Positions 33,019-41,021 of a stretch of DNA of 64,000 nucleotides are shown here, piece by piece; within the stretch, counting starts at the first letter, position 1, and each line of letters starts with the position of its first letter. Under the pieces are notes generated by a model. The model saw only the letters and a list, made by a program, of their open reading frames with translations. It did not search any database and was not told the origin of the DNA. The translations under genes were made by a program, and so were the position numbers. This DNA is from Kordia sp050633145 (GTDB taxonomy: Bacteria > Bacteroidota > Bacteroidia > Flavobacteriales > Flavobacteriaceae), in NCBI RefSeq assembly GCF_050633145.1, contig NZ_JBOEFY010000027.1, positions 62,001 through 126,000 of the forward strand. The letters run 5' to 3'.

Positions 33019-33092
33019 GTCAGTTCGAGTGCAGTCGAGAAACTAAGAATACTTTCGTTTTTATAGAATCTCGACTGCGCTCGATTTGACAC
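33019..33092. repeat. Dispersed TCGA-type palindromic repeat, copy 4
   Basis: Left arm GTCAGTTCGAGTGCAGTCGAGA, right arm TCTCGACTGCGCTCGATTTGACAC; the arms are near-perfect inverse complements around a 25-nt loop. This is the best preserved long hairpin of the family in this window. It lies between the methyltransferase and the acyltransferase genes. Confidence 0.7.
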
Positions 33093-33172
33093 TGGAAAGT
33101 GTTAAAACATAACATATAAAGATAAATTTATATCCAAACCAAGTCATTTAAGATTCAAAAGTTATAACAGAG

Positions 33173-34138
33173 TTGCAAACCACTTCGCGAAACATATTGC
33201 TCGATATTTTAAAAGTTGTAGCTGCACTATTTGTAATTGGTACGCATGCTGGTTTTTTGTTTGAATACAGTGAAGTAGCATCTCAAATTGTTACAAACGG
33301 AATTTTTAGAATTGCAGTTCCATTTTTTTTCTGTGTAAACGGTTTCTTTTTATTTAATGTATTCAAAAATGATCGCATAAAAATGTGGGCAAAACGCGTT
33401 GGTATTTTATATCTGATTTGGATGTTGATTTACACCTATTTTTGGGTATACTTAAATGATTTTGAATTGTTAAAAGTTATTCCAACATTTTTCTTTGGTT
33501 TTAATCATTTATGGTATTTAGCTGCTCTTTTCTTTGGTGGATTAATACTATATCTACTGCGAAATGCTTCAGATGCAGTATTACTGGTAAGTACGTTTAT
33601 TTTATTTTTAATTGGAATTGTCATTCAATATTTAGGACAACTTCATGTATTTCCGGAACAATCTACATTAGATAAGCTGATTAATTATCCGCCATTACAT
33701 CGAAATTTCTTGCTGTTCGCATTACCATTATTAAGTATTGGCTATGTAATAAGACGCACAAATTTTCATACAAAACTCAGCAAGCAATTTGTCAAAAGAT
33801 TACTCATTATAAGCTTAACTCTTTTAGTAGCAGAGAATTTAATTACGTATTATTTTGTAACAGGCGAAGCAATTCTCAACACCTATCTTTCGTATTTATT
33901 CTTGGCTCCAGCATTGTTGATTGCAGCATTTACTTTTAAAATCACATCCAATCTTAATAGTAAATTACTATCGTCATATTCAATTGCAATTTACTTAGTG
34001 CATCCATTTATTATTTTTTTAATTTATAAAACGCTTACTTTGTCACCTACGGTGACGACTTTTGTGACCATTATAGTATCAGTAATTGCAAGTTATGTAT
34101 TGATTCAACTCAACAAAAAATTAAAATACATTATATAA
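33173..34138 (+). CDS. Acyltransferase family 3 membrane protein
   Basis: Protein of 321 residues with a TTG start (an in-frame stop lies 6 bp before it). About ten hydrophobic segments. The family motif is at the N-terminus: NILLDILKVVAALFVIGTHAG with the catalytic His, followed by RIAVPFFFCVNGFFLF and later FFFGFNHLWYLAALFFGG. These are hallmarks of acyltransferase-3 enzymes that carry acyl groups across the inner membrane to sugars. SGNH proteins often complete the transfer outside. An SGNH gene starts 12 bp downstream, so the pair very probably works together in O-acylation of a surface glycan. Confidence 0.92.
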   Translation: MQTTSRNILLDILKVVAALFVIGTHAGFLFEYSEVASQIVTNGIFRIAVPFFFCVNGFFLFNVFKNDRIKMWAKRVGILYLIWMLIYTYFWVYLNDFELLKVIPTFFFGFNHLWYLAALFFGGLILYLLRNASDAVLLVSTFILFLIGIVIQYLGQLHVFPEQSTLDKLINYPPLHRNFLLFALPLLSIGYVIRRTNFHTKLSKQFVKRLLIISLTLLVAENLITYYFVTGEAILNTYLSYLFLAPALLIAAFTFKITSNLNSKLLSSYSIAIYLVHPFIIFLIYKTLTLSPTVTTFVTIIVSVIASYVLIQLNKKLKYII

Positions 34139-34150
34139 ACCATTTTATTC

Positions 34151-35350
34151 GTGAAAAAGAAACTCAAATTTGCCTTCGTTATATTCAGAAATGTGCTGAT
34201 CACTTTCTTATTGTTAGAAATTGTATTGGGTATTTTTTATAATTATTACGATCAAAGTGGAATTGATGGAAATACAGAACGTATTATTGCTTCTGGCTTG
34301 TATGAAGGTTCTGGCTTGAGTGATGAAGATATAAAAATTATTCACCGAGAACTTCGCGAACAAGATATGATGTGGGAACCATATTTACATTATCGCTTTA
34401 AATCGATGAATGGTAAACACAATACAATCTATGAAAATGGGCTCCGAAAAACAGCAAATCCAAGTTTGAAAGATTCCGCAACAGCGATCAAAATTTTCTG
34501 CTTTGGCGGTTCTACCATGTACAGTTCGGGTTCAAGAGATGAATACACAATTCCTTCAGAATTATCAAAATTGATTCATAAAACATTTCCCAATCAAAAT
34601 GTAGAAGTCACTAATTTTGGTTGTCATGGCTATACACGTGCTACAGAGAACATTCAGCTACAGCGAGAATTAGTTAAAAACAACATTCCAGATATTGTTA
34701 TTTTTTATGATGGTGTAAATGAAGTTATTTCGGGACATCAAAACAATGAAGCTGGCGCACCAACAAACGCATACAACAGAAAAAGAGAATTTAAGTTAGC
34801 GCACAGCTATAAAAAGCGTGTCAGACTACTCATTACTTCTAGTAATTTATATAGATTCATGACTACAATGCAACGCAAAATATTTTCAGGATCTATATAT
34901 GCGCAAATGAGTGCGCGTTCGGATGCGTTGTCTGAAGCTATTGCCAAAAATTATATTGGTTTGGTAAGAGTTTCTAAAAGTTTAGAAGATGAATACGGTT
35001 TTAAAGTCTTTAACTTTATGCAACCAAATATTTATTCAAAAAAGAATTTGACAGAAATCGAAGAAGTATATCACAAAGATCAGATTCATTATGAGAACTT
35101 ATATAGGTTATCGTATGAAAATGTTCGTAAAGATTCACTGATGATTAAGGATTCAACTTTTGTAGATATCAGTGACGCTTTTGACACTACTGATAAAGCT
35201 ATTTATTTTGATTTTTGCCATACGGGTGAAACTGGAAATCAATTAGTTGCCGAAAGAATATTTTCGCATATACAATCATTACTAGCACCAAAAGTGTCTG
35301 AAGATGTAACAATACCTGAAACTGAACAACTAACAGAAATCAATCAATAA
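34151..35350 (+). CDS. Membrane-anchored SGNH/GDSL-type hydrolase, partner of acyltransferase
   Basis: Protein of 399 residues with a GTG start; an in-frame stop lies 15 bp upstream. Anchor helix at about residues 8-28. SGNH blocks: KIFCFGGSTMYSSG (GGST), NFGCHGYTRATE (block II), VIFYDGVNEVISG (G-V-N-E, a variant of GxND), and YFDFCHTGETGNQLVA (D-x-C-H). The insertion between blocks III and V is long. Twelve bases separate it from the acyltransferase-3 gene. Functionally it should transfer or remove acyl groups in the periplasm. TerC follows 14 bp later but is probably unrelated. Confidence 0.88.
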   Translation: MKKKLKFAFVIFRNVLITFLLLEIVLGIFYNYYDQSGIDGNTERIIASGLYEGSGLSDEDIKIIHRELREQDMMWEPYLHYRFKSMNGKHNTIYENGLRKTANPSLKDSATAIKIFCFGGSTMYSSGSRDEYTIPSELSKLIHKTFPNQNVEVTNFGCHGYTRATENIQLQRELVKNNIPDIVIFYDGVNEVISGHQNNEAGAPTNAYNRKREFKLAHSYKKRVRLLITSSNLYRFMTTMQRKIFSGSIYAQMSARSDALSEAIAKNYIGLVRVSKSLEDEYGFKVFNFMQPNIYSKKNLTEIEEVYHKDQIHYENLYRLSYENVRKDSLMIKDSTFVDISDAFDTTDKAIYFDFCHTGETGNQLVAERIFSHIQSLLAPKVSEDVTIPETEQLTEINQ

Positions 35351-35364
35351 TTATATAAAGAAAC

Positions 35365-36189
35365 ATGGAACAACTTTTAACCTTAGATAGTCTTTTTACT
35401 TTATTAATGCTTGTTTTATTGCAAGCTGTATTAGGATTTGACAACTTATTATACATTTCTTTAGAATCGCAAAAAGCGCCAAAAGACAAACAATCGTATG
35501 TTCGAAAAATGGGCGTTGGCCTGGCAATTATATTGCGAATTGTATTATTATTTGCCTTATTACAATTAATCGCTTTTTTCGAAGATCCATTTTTATCAAT
35601 GCACAGTAATTCGTTTATAGAATTTGATATTAGCGGACATAGTATTATTGTATTGGTTGGTGGAATTTTCATCATTTACACAGCTGTAAAAGAAATTTGG
35701 CACATGATGCTTATGAAAGAACACGCCAAAGTAGAAGGTGCCGAAAGCAAAAAATCTGTAAAAAGTGTTATTACTTGGATTGTAGTGATGAATTTGGTAT
35801 TCTCGTTCGATTCTATTCTGAGTGCGATGGCGTTGACAAGTGACTTAGACAAAATGCCACAACTTGTTTTGATGACTGTTGCGGTGATATTAGGCGGATT
35901 GTTAATGATTGTAATGGCAGATAAAGTATCAGACTTTTTACAGAAAAACAAAATGTATGAAGTACTTGGACTGTTCATTTTATTTATTGTAGGAATCATG
36001 CTATTGTCGGAAGGTGGACATTTGGCCAATCTGCAATTATTTGGAAGTCATGTAACTCCAATGAGCAAAACAACATTCTACTTTGTCATTATTACCTTAG
36101 TGATTATTGATATTGTACAAGGTCGTTACCAAAAGAATTTATTAGCAAAGAAAGAAGCACAAGACAAAGCTGCGGAAGAGAAAGAGTAA
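35365..36189 (+). CDS. TerC/Alx-family membrane protein
   Basis: Protein of 274 residues with seven to eight hydrophobic segments. The family's acidic membrane motifs are present: LQAVLGFDNLLYIS near residue 25 and NLVFSFDSILSAMAL near 145, both with the metal-related Asp. The C-terminal tail is charged (KKEAQDKAAEEKE). TerC/Alx proteins move Mn2+ or support metal loading of exported enzymes in the species studied. No yybP-ykoY-type riboswitch is visible; only 14 bp separate it from the SGNH gene, so the two may share a transcript. Confidence 0.93.
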   Translation: MEQLLTLDSLFTLLMLVLLQAVLGFDNLLYISLESQKAPKDKQSYVRKMGVGLAIILRIVLLFALLQLIAFFEDPFLSMHSNSFIEFDISGHSIIVLVGGIFIIYTAVKEIWHMMLMKEHAKVEGAESKKSVKSVITWIVVMNLVFSFDSILSAMALTSDLDKMPQLVLMTVAVILGGLLMIVMADKVSDFLQKNKMYEVLGLFILFIVGIMLLSEGGHLANLQLFGSHVTPMSKTTFYFVIITLVIIDIVQGRYQKNLLAKKEAQDKAAEEKE

Positions 36190-36228
36190 TGGGTTTTTGA
36201 TTGACGATTGCTGATTTTCTAGCACAAA

Positions 36229-36272
36229 CGTCTGATCGAGTGAAATTCTGAAAAGAATTTTGTATCGAGATC
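36229..36272. repeat. Dispersed TCGA-type palindromic repeat, copy 5
   Basis: CGTCTGATCGAGTGAAATTCTG-aaa-AGAATTTTGTATCGAGATC. The inner arms AAATTCT and AGAATTT pair perfectly. It is the inverse complement of copy 3 (16082-16124) with few changes. Confidence 0.65.
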
Positions 36273-36328
36273 CACTATGAAGTGTATGAGTTTAGTTTTT
36301 GAAATAATTCAATAGTTACAATTTCAAA

Positions 36329-36357
36329 GTACTTCTCGACTGCGCTCGAAGTGACAA
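36329..36357. repeat. Dispersed TCGA-type palindromic repeat, copy 6 (short form)
   Basis: ACTTCTCGACTGCGCTCGAAGT forms a compact hairpin: ACTTC(t)CGA against TCGAAGT. It ends three bases before the stop of the convergent SGNH gene and could act in its 3' end. The same core CTCGACTGCGCTCGA occurs in copy 4. Confidence 0.65.
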
Positions 36358-36359
36358 TC

Positions 36360-37361
36360 TTATTCCAAAGAAAGTTCCGACTGCAAAAAGTCGCTCAACA
36401 CCACATTTCCATTATCATTAATATGTGGATCGTTGGCAAAATACAATCGATGATCGTTTGTGTCATTGACTTGAAAAACCGATAAAGGATTTATTTGTAT
36501 CACATTTGTGTATGCGTTTAAATCCTTTGTTGCTTTTGCAAAAAACGGATAGTCTGATTGTTGTATTACAATTTCATCTTCAAAAGTAGCTCCTAAAGAT
36601 TTCAAATTATTCATATAATAAGAGTCGACTTGCGAACAATGTGGAATCCATACTACATATACAGGAATATCCTTTGGAATGGTTTCTAAAAAAACATTCA
36701 TTTCTTCAAGCCAAGCATCATACCTTGAAACAAAAGGTGTTTTTAACATCAACGTATTATTAAAATAAGAAGTATCATAATTTAAAAAACGTATTGTACG
36801 CTGATCATAATAATCTGGTCTAAAAATGTCGGTTGCCATAGTTGTTGTTCTACTTGTAACACGCGGACTAAATGCAGAAGCTTTATGATTTAAATACGAT
36901 AAACTCAAAAAGTAATCGGATGCTGCCCAATATAAATTACGTGTAATGGAGAACTTTTCCCAACTCCATAAATGATCTACATCAGTTAAATCGTTTCCAA
37001 CATATACTTGATAGATGATGGCTTTCGGGTTGTGTTTTTCAATCTTCTTACTTGCAAACGTATTTACTTGTCGAATTCCAATACCTGGCACACTCACATT
37101 CAAAAACGACTTCGTTGGATTATTTTCACGCAGTTTGTCTATATAATTAATTTCTTTCGCTGTGGCTGAAAAAGAATCGCCAAACACTAAAAAATCTACA
37201 GAAGTATTTGCCATATCTGCTTCACTATTTAAATGCGAAGTTTCTGCTTTGTAAAAATCAATAAATGAATTTCGGTACAACACTTCAAACAAAAAAAAGC
37301 TTAACACCGTTATAATAATGGTATTCATTAAAAACTTCTTTATTTTTGGCAAATATTTCAT
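36360..37361 (-). CDS. Membrane-anchored SGNH/GDSL-type hydrolase
   Basis: Protein of 333 residues, single gene. Anchor helix at about residues 11-28 (FLMNTIIITVLSFFLFEVLY). SGNH blocks: FLVFGDSFSATAKE (GDS), NVSVPGIGIRQV (block II Gly), IYQVYVGNDLTDV (G-N-D), and FANDPHINDNGNVVLS (D-x-x-H). It is the fifth membrane-anchored SGNH protein in 37 kb and is not similar enough to the others to be a recent duplicate. Role as for the others: ester hydrolysis or transfer in the periplasm, substrate unknown. Confidence 0.87.
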   Translation of the reverse strand: MKYLPKIKKFLMNTIIITVLSFFLFEVLYRNSFIDFYKAETSHLNSEADMANTSVDFLVFGDSFSATAKEINYIDKLRENNPTKSFLNVSVPGIGIRQVNTFASKKIEKHNPKAIIYQVYVGNDLTDVDHLWSWEKFSITRNLYWAASDYFLSLSYLNHKASAFSPRVTSRTTTMATDIFRPDYYDQRTIRFLNYDTSYFNNTLMLKTPFVSRYDAWLEEMNVFLETIPKDIPVYVVWIPHCSQVDSYYMNNLKSLGATFEDEIVIQQSDYPFFAKATKDLNAYTNVIQINPLSVFQVNDTNDHRLYFANDPHINDNGNVVLSDFLQSELSLE

Positions 37362-37549
37362 CGTTAAAAACTTTTGCTAAAGATAATAGTAAAAATGTGT
37401 TTTTATACAATTAGAAATACAGGCTTACAATAAATTGTCAACTTGTTTTAGTTTCCAAAGCGAATTGCACTTTACGCAATTGTTTAAACAATAAATAAAC
37501 CGATGAAAACCAATACATTCAACTATTTTCACTATTCTTTGTAATGTAT

Positions 37550-37579
37550 TTGTTATCTACAGAATAAATCTTACCTTTG
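37550..37579 (+). promoter_or_regulatory. Promoter of the rplM operon
   Basis: TTG (37550-37552), 19-nt spacer, TACCTTTG (37572-37579). This is the full Bacteroidetes -33/-7 pattern with ideal spacing. The transcript should start near 37586, about 42 nt before the GTG start of rplM. Confidence 0.8.
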
Positions 37580-37627
37580 CGGACTCTTTTAAAGAGATAG
37601 GAATGTTTAATTAATAAATAAATTAGT

Positions 37628-38083
37628 GTGGATACATTAAGCTACAAAACAATTTCAGCCAACAAAGCTACTGCAGATAAGCAGTGGGTTTTGATTGATG
37701 CTGAAGGACAAACGCTAGGGCGTATGGCTTCTAAGGTAGCAAAATTACTTAGAGGTAAGTACAAGCCTAGCTTTACACCACATGCTGATTGCGGAGATAA
37801 TGTTGTTATTATCAATGCAGAAAAAATCATCTTAACTGGAAACAAGTGGACAGACAAATCTTATATTCGTCACACAGGCTATCCAGGTGGTCAAAGATCA
37901 TTAACTGCTACGGAACTTTTCGAAAAAGATCCAGCAAGATTAGTGGAGAAATCAGTGAAAGGAATGTTACCAAAAAACAAATTAGGTAGCGCTTTATTCC
38001 GTAACCTAAAAGTGTATGTTGGAGCAGAGCACGGACAAGAAGCTCAAAAACCAACTGCTATTAACTTAAATGATTTAATGTAA
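37628..38083 (+). CDS. rplM: 50S ribosomal protein L13
   Basis: Protein of 151 residues, starting with GTG (DTLSYKTISANKAT), as in other flavobacteria. L13 signature positions are visible: WVLIDAEGQTLGRMASKVA, GDNVVIINAEKI, SYIRHTGYPGGQRS and VKGMLPKNKLG. It binds 23S rRNA early in assembly of the large subunit. The rpsI start codon follows one base after the stop, so L13 and S9 are made from one mRNA. In other bacteria L13 represses this operon; no leader motif could be identified here. Confidence 0.98.
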   Translation: MDTLSYKTISANKATADKQWVLIDAEGQTLGRMASKVAKLLRGKYKPSFTPHADCGDNVVIINAEKIILTGNKWTDKSYIRHTGYPGGQRSLTATELFEKDPARLVEKSVKGMLPKNKLGSALFRNLKVYVGAEHGQEAQKPTAINLNDLM

Positions 38084-38084
38084 C

Positions 38085-38471
38085 ATGGAAGTTATTCACA
38101 AAATTGGTCGTAGAAAGACCGCTGTTGCTCGTGTTTATGTAACTCCAGGAACTGGAAACATTACAGTAAACAAAAAAGCATTTGAAACGTATTTCCCAAC
38201 ACCAACATTACAGTACAAAGTAAAACAACCTTTTGCTTTAACTGAAACTGTTGATACGTACGACGTAAACGTAAACGTATATGGTGGTGGATCTACTGGA
38301 CAAGCTGAAGCTGTTCGTTTAGCAATCTCAAGAGTATTATGTGAGATCGATGCTGAAAACAGATTAGCTCTTAAACCAGAAGGATTATTAACAAGAGATC
38401 CTAGAATGGTTGAACGTAAGAAATTTGGACAGAAGAAAGCTCGTAAGAAGTTCCAATTCTCGAAACGTTAA
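38085..38471 (+). CDS. rpsI: 30S ribosomal protein S9
   Basis: Protein of 128 residues, full length. Typical features: IGRRKTAVARVYVTPG at the N-terminus, VYGGGSTGQAEAVRLAISR in the middle, and the basic tail ending GQKKARKKFQFSKR, whose final Lys-Arg reaches the P-site tRNA. It is one base after rplM. A 171-bp leader separates it from rpsB. Confidence 0.98.
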   Translation: MEVIHKIGRRKTAVARVYVTPGTGNITVNKKAFETYFPTPTLQYKVKQPFALTETVDTYDVNVNVYGGGSTGQAEAVRLAISRVLCEIDAENRLALKPEGLLTRDPRMVERKKFGQKKARKKFQFSKR

Positions 38472-38642
38472 TTTTTGGTCGTTTTTCAAAAAAACGTACT
38501 GTTCATTTATTATTGAAATTAAAATCATGTTGTCGTTGTTTCGCATACAGCGAAATTTAGTTTAGCATCTAAATAGATAAGACCAATACAAATTGCTACT
38601 TACCTATTGCTAATTCCAACGGAACGTAAACTATTTACAAAA

Positions 38643-39464
38643 ATGGCAAATAACATAGAAGTAAAAGACTTACTTGATGCAGGTGTACACTTTGGACACT
38701 TGACAAGAAAATGGGATCCAAACATGGCGCCGTATATCTACATGGAGCGTAATGGAATCCACATCATTAACTTATACAAGACTGCTGCTAAAATTGACGA
38801 AGCTAACGAAGCTTTAAAGAAAATTGCAGCCTCTGGTAGAAAAATACTTTTCGTAGCTACCAAAAAACAAGCAAAAGACATCGTTGCTGAAAAAGCAGGG
38901 AAAGCTAACATGCCTTACATCACTGAAAGATGGCCAGGTGGAATGTTAACTAACTTTGTAACGATCAGAAAAGCCGTTAAAAAAATGGCTTCTATTGATA
39001 GAATGAAGAAAGATGGAACGTTCATGACTTTATCTAAGAAAGAACGTTTACAAGTTGATCGTTTAAGAGCAAAATTAGAGAAAAACTTAGGTTCTATCTC
39101 TGATATGACTCGTCTTCCAGGTGCATTGTTCGTAGTAGACATCAAGCGTGAACATATCGCGATTAAAGAAGCTCAAAAATTAAACATTCCAATTTTTGCA
39201 ATGGTTGATACAAATTCTGACCCAAGAGAGGTTGATTATGTAATTCCTGCAAATGATGATGCTTCAAAATCAATCGAGAATATCTTAACTCACGTTACTG
39301 ATGCTGTAATCGAAGGATTATCTGACAGAAAAGCTGAAAAGGAAGCTAAGAAAGCTGAAAAAGAAGCTGCTGCTGCACCTGCTCCAAAGGCAGAAGTAAA
39401 AGCAGAAGCTCCAAAAGAAGCTCCAGCTGCGGTTGAAGCTCCAGCAAAAGAAGAAACAAAATAA
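38643..39464 (+). CDS. rpsB: 30S ribosomal protein S2
   Basis: Protein of 273 residues from ATG 38643 (MANNIEVKDLLDAGVHFGHL); the upstream in-frame ATG at 38607 adds an unrelated peptide. Motifs: VHFGHLTRKWDPNM, FVATKKQAKDIV, RWPGGMLTNFVTIR and FVVDIKREHIAIKEA. After the normal fold it has a tail of about 40 residues rich in Ala, Glu, Lys and Pro, common in Bacteroidetes S2. The 171-nt leader after rpsI may have regulatory structure; S2 represses rpsB-tsf in other bacteria. tsf follows after 105 bp. Confidence 0.98.
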   Translation: MANNIEVKDLLDAGVHFGHLTRKWDPNMAPYIYMERNGIHIINLYKTAAKIDEANEALKKIAASGRKILFVATKKQAKDIVAEKAGKANMPYITERWPGGMLTNFVTIRKAVKKMASIDRMKKDGTFMTLSKKERLQVDRLRAKLEKNLGSISDMTRLPGALFVVDIKREHIAIKEAQKLNIPIFAMVDTNSDPREVDYVIPANDDASKSIENILTHVTDAVIEGLSDRKAEKEAKKAEKEAAAAPAPKAEVKAEAPKEAPAAVEAPAKEETK

Positions 39465-39569
39465 TTATTATTTAACGTTGATACGTTCATTCATCAAAGA
39501 AAGACCAGTAGTTTAGCTATTCGTTTTAAAGATGCTGAATGGACGTACTAACATTAAAACAAATTCAAA

Positions 39570-40535
39570 ATGGCAAAAATTACAGCCGCAGAAGTAGGTA
39601 AATTAAGAAAAGCTACAGGTGCAGGAATGATGGACTGCAAAAAAGCATTAGTTGAAGCAGAAGGTGACTTCGATAAAGCAATTGATATTCTTCGTAAGAA
39701 AGGTCAAAAAGTTGCTGCTAAAAGAGCAGATCGTGATTCTTCAGAAGGTGTTGCTGCTGCTAAAGTAAATGCAGACAGTACTGCTGGTGTTGCAATTGTT
39801 TTAGGATGTGAAACTGATTTCGTTGGAAAAAACGAAAGTTTTGTAGCCTTAGCAAAAGAATTTGCTAACCTAGCAATTAACTTTAACACGAAAGAAGAGT
39901 TTTTAGCTTCTGATTTCGGTGGAATTACAGTTGCTGAAAAATTAACTGAGCAGACTGGTGTAATTGGTGAGAAAATTGACTTAAAAGCTTTTGACAAAGT
40001 TGAAGCTCCTTATGTTGGTTCATACGTACACATTAACAAAATTGCTGCTGTTGTTGGATTATCTGCAAAAGTTGAAAACGCTGAAACATTAGCAAAAGAC
40101 TTAGCTATGCAAGTTGCATCTATGGGTGCTACAACTTTATCTTACAAAGATTTCGATCCAGCTTATGTTGCTTCTGAAACAGAAGCTAGAATTGCTGCAA
40201 TTGAAAAAGATAACGAAGAATTAGAGCGTTTAGGGAAAACATTGAAAAATGTTCCTCAATACATCTCTATGTCTCAGTTAAGCGAAGAAGTTATAGCACA
40301 AGCTGAAGAAGCTGCTAAAGCTCAATTAGCTGCAGAAGGAAAACCAGAAAAAATCTGGGATCGTATTTTACCAGGAAAAATGGAAAGATTCGTTTCTGAC
40401 AACACTACGTTAGATAAAGAACAATGTTTATTAGACCAAGACTTCATTAAAGATGAAAAGTCTACAGTTGCTAAATACGTTTCTTCTTACGGAGAAGTTG
40501 AAGTAACAGGTTTCAAACGTGTATCTTTAGGATAA
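39570..40535 (+). CDS. tsf: Elongation factor Ts
   Basis: Protein of 321 residues. The N-terminal UBA-like helices are ITAAEVGKLRKATGAGMMDC followed by KKALVEAEGDFDKAIDILRK, the first EF-Ts signature. GCETDFVGKNESFVALAKEF is the conserved TDFV motif that contacts EF-Tu. The C-terminal part includes GKMERFVSDNTTLDKEQCL. EF-Ts recycles EF-Tu by GDP release. A strong terminator follows 30 bp after the stop. Confidence 0.98.
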   Translation: MAKITAAEVGKLRKATGAGMMDCKKALVEAEGDFDKAIDILRKKGQKVAAKRADRDSSEGVAAAKVNADSTAGVAIVLGCETDFVGKNESFVALAKEFANLAINFNTKEEFLASDFGGITVAEKLTEQTGVIGEKIDLKAFDKVEAPYVGSYVHINKIAAVVGLSAKVENAETLAKDLAMQVASMGATTLSYKDFDPAYVASETEARIAAIEKDNEELERLGKTLKNVPQYISMSQLSEEVIAQAEEAAKAQLAAEGKPEKIWDRILPGKMERFVSDNTTLDKEQCLLDQDFIKDEKSTVAKYVSSYGEVEVTGFKRVSLG

Positions 40536-40565
40536 ACAAATTACTCGCAAGAGTTTTTAATATAG

Positions 40566-40596
40566 AAAAAGGATCGTCAATTGACGATCCTTTTTT
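40566..40596 (+). terminator. Intrinsic terminator after tsf
   Basis: GGATCGTCAATTGACGATCC (40571-40590) is a perfect 20-bp palindrome, preceded by five A and followed by six T. It ends the ribosomal operon and also lies downstream of the minus-strand RiPP gene at 40702, so it can act on both strands. Confidence 0.93.
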
Positions 40597-40701
40597 GCTT
40601 TTAGATCTTATTCTATTTCGCTTTTCATTACTAAATTCTCATTCATAAACTCGTTGAAATTTTCAGCAATGAAAAATCGTTTTAAATCGAACAACTAATC
40701 T

Positions 40702-40863
40702 CTAACAGCCTACACAAGTGTTTTGTAATTCTAATGAAAATACACACTGACGCTCACAACGCTTGAAAGTAGAAAGTCCTTGTCCTCCAATTGAAGCAGA
40801 AATTTTTACTGTTGAAATCGTTTTTTTGTTAAGGCTTAAACTCTTGATACTTCTTTTTTTCAT
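40702..40863 (-). CDS. Small RiPP precursor peptide with Bacteroidetes GG-type leader
   Basis: Protein of 53 residues: leader MKKRSIKSLSLNKKTIST, then SASIGGQG and a Cys-rich tail ending NTCVGC. The SLxLNKKTIS leader box plus a Gly-Gly is the hallmark of class I lanthipeptide-like precursors in Bacteroidetes (GG-Bacteroidales type). The core after GG has four Cys (CERQC and CVGC pairs) and several Ser/Thr, fitting thioether or disulfide formation. The gene is antisense between tsf and pyrH with no dehydratase, cyclase or transporter nearby, so maturation would have to happen in trans. A TAACTTTG box lies 29 bp upstream. It is too short to be found by default gene callers with a 60-codon limit. 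Confidence 0.8.
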   Translation of the reverse strand: MKKRSIKSLSLNKKTISTVKISASIGGQGLSTFKRCERQCVFSLELQNTCVGC

Positions 40864-40891
40864 AATAATATGTTTTAAATTAATAATAAGT

Positions 40892-40899
40892 CAAAGTTA
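40892..40899 (-). promoter_or_regulatory. -7 promoter box for the RiPP precursor
   Basis: TAACTTTG on the minus strand, matching TAnnTTTG. No TTG was found at the ideal distance upstream. Confidence 0.5.
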
Positions 40900-40920
40900 A
40901 ATGCATCTACAATTTTGTGT

Positions 40921-40940
40921 AATACCATAAATATGGTATT
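40921..40940. promoter_or_regulatory. Perfect palindrome between divergent RiPP and pyrH promoters
   Basis: AATACCATA-aa-TATGGTATT with perfect 9-bp arms. It lies 21 bp upstream of the RiPP -7 box and 52 bp upstream of the pyrH -7 box. The size and symmetry fit a dimeric regulator site, but no regulator is known. Confidence 0.4.
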
Positions 40941-40992
40941 TTTCATTTTTTGGATTCACAACTTATATACTTTTTTAAACTTCATTATTTGC

Positions 40993-41000
40993 TATATTTG
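40993..41000 (+). promoter_or_regulatory. -7 promoter box for pyrH
   Basis: TATATTTG matches TAnnTTTG. It places the transcript start near 41007, only about 15 nt before ATG 41022, and so excludes the longer frame from 40950. Confidence 0.6.
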
Positions 41001-41021
41001 CACAACTCATCAAAAGAAGCA

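Noticed and set aside
35365..36189. Tellurite resistance call for the TerC gene
   Set aside because: No other ter genes are near; the general TerC/Alx membrane family call is safer.
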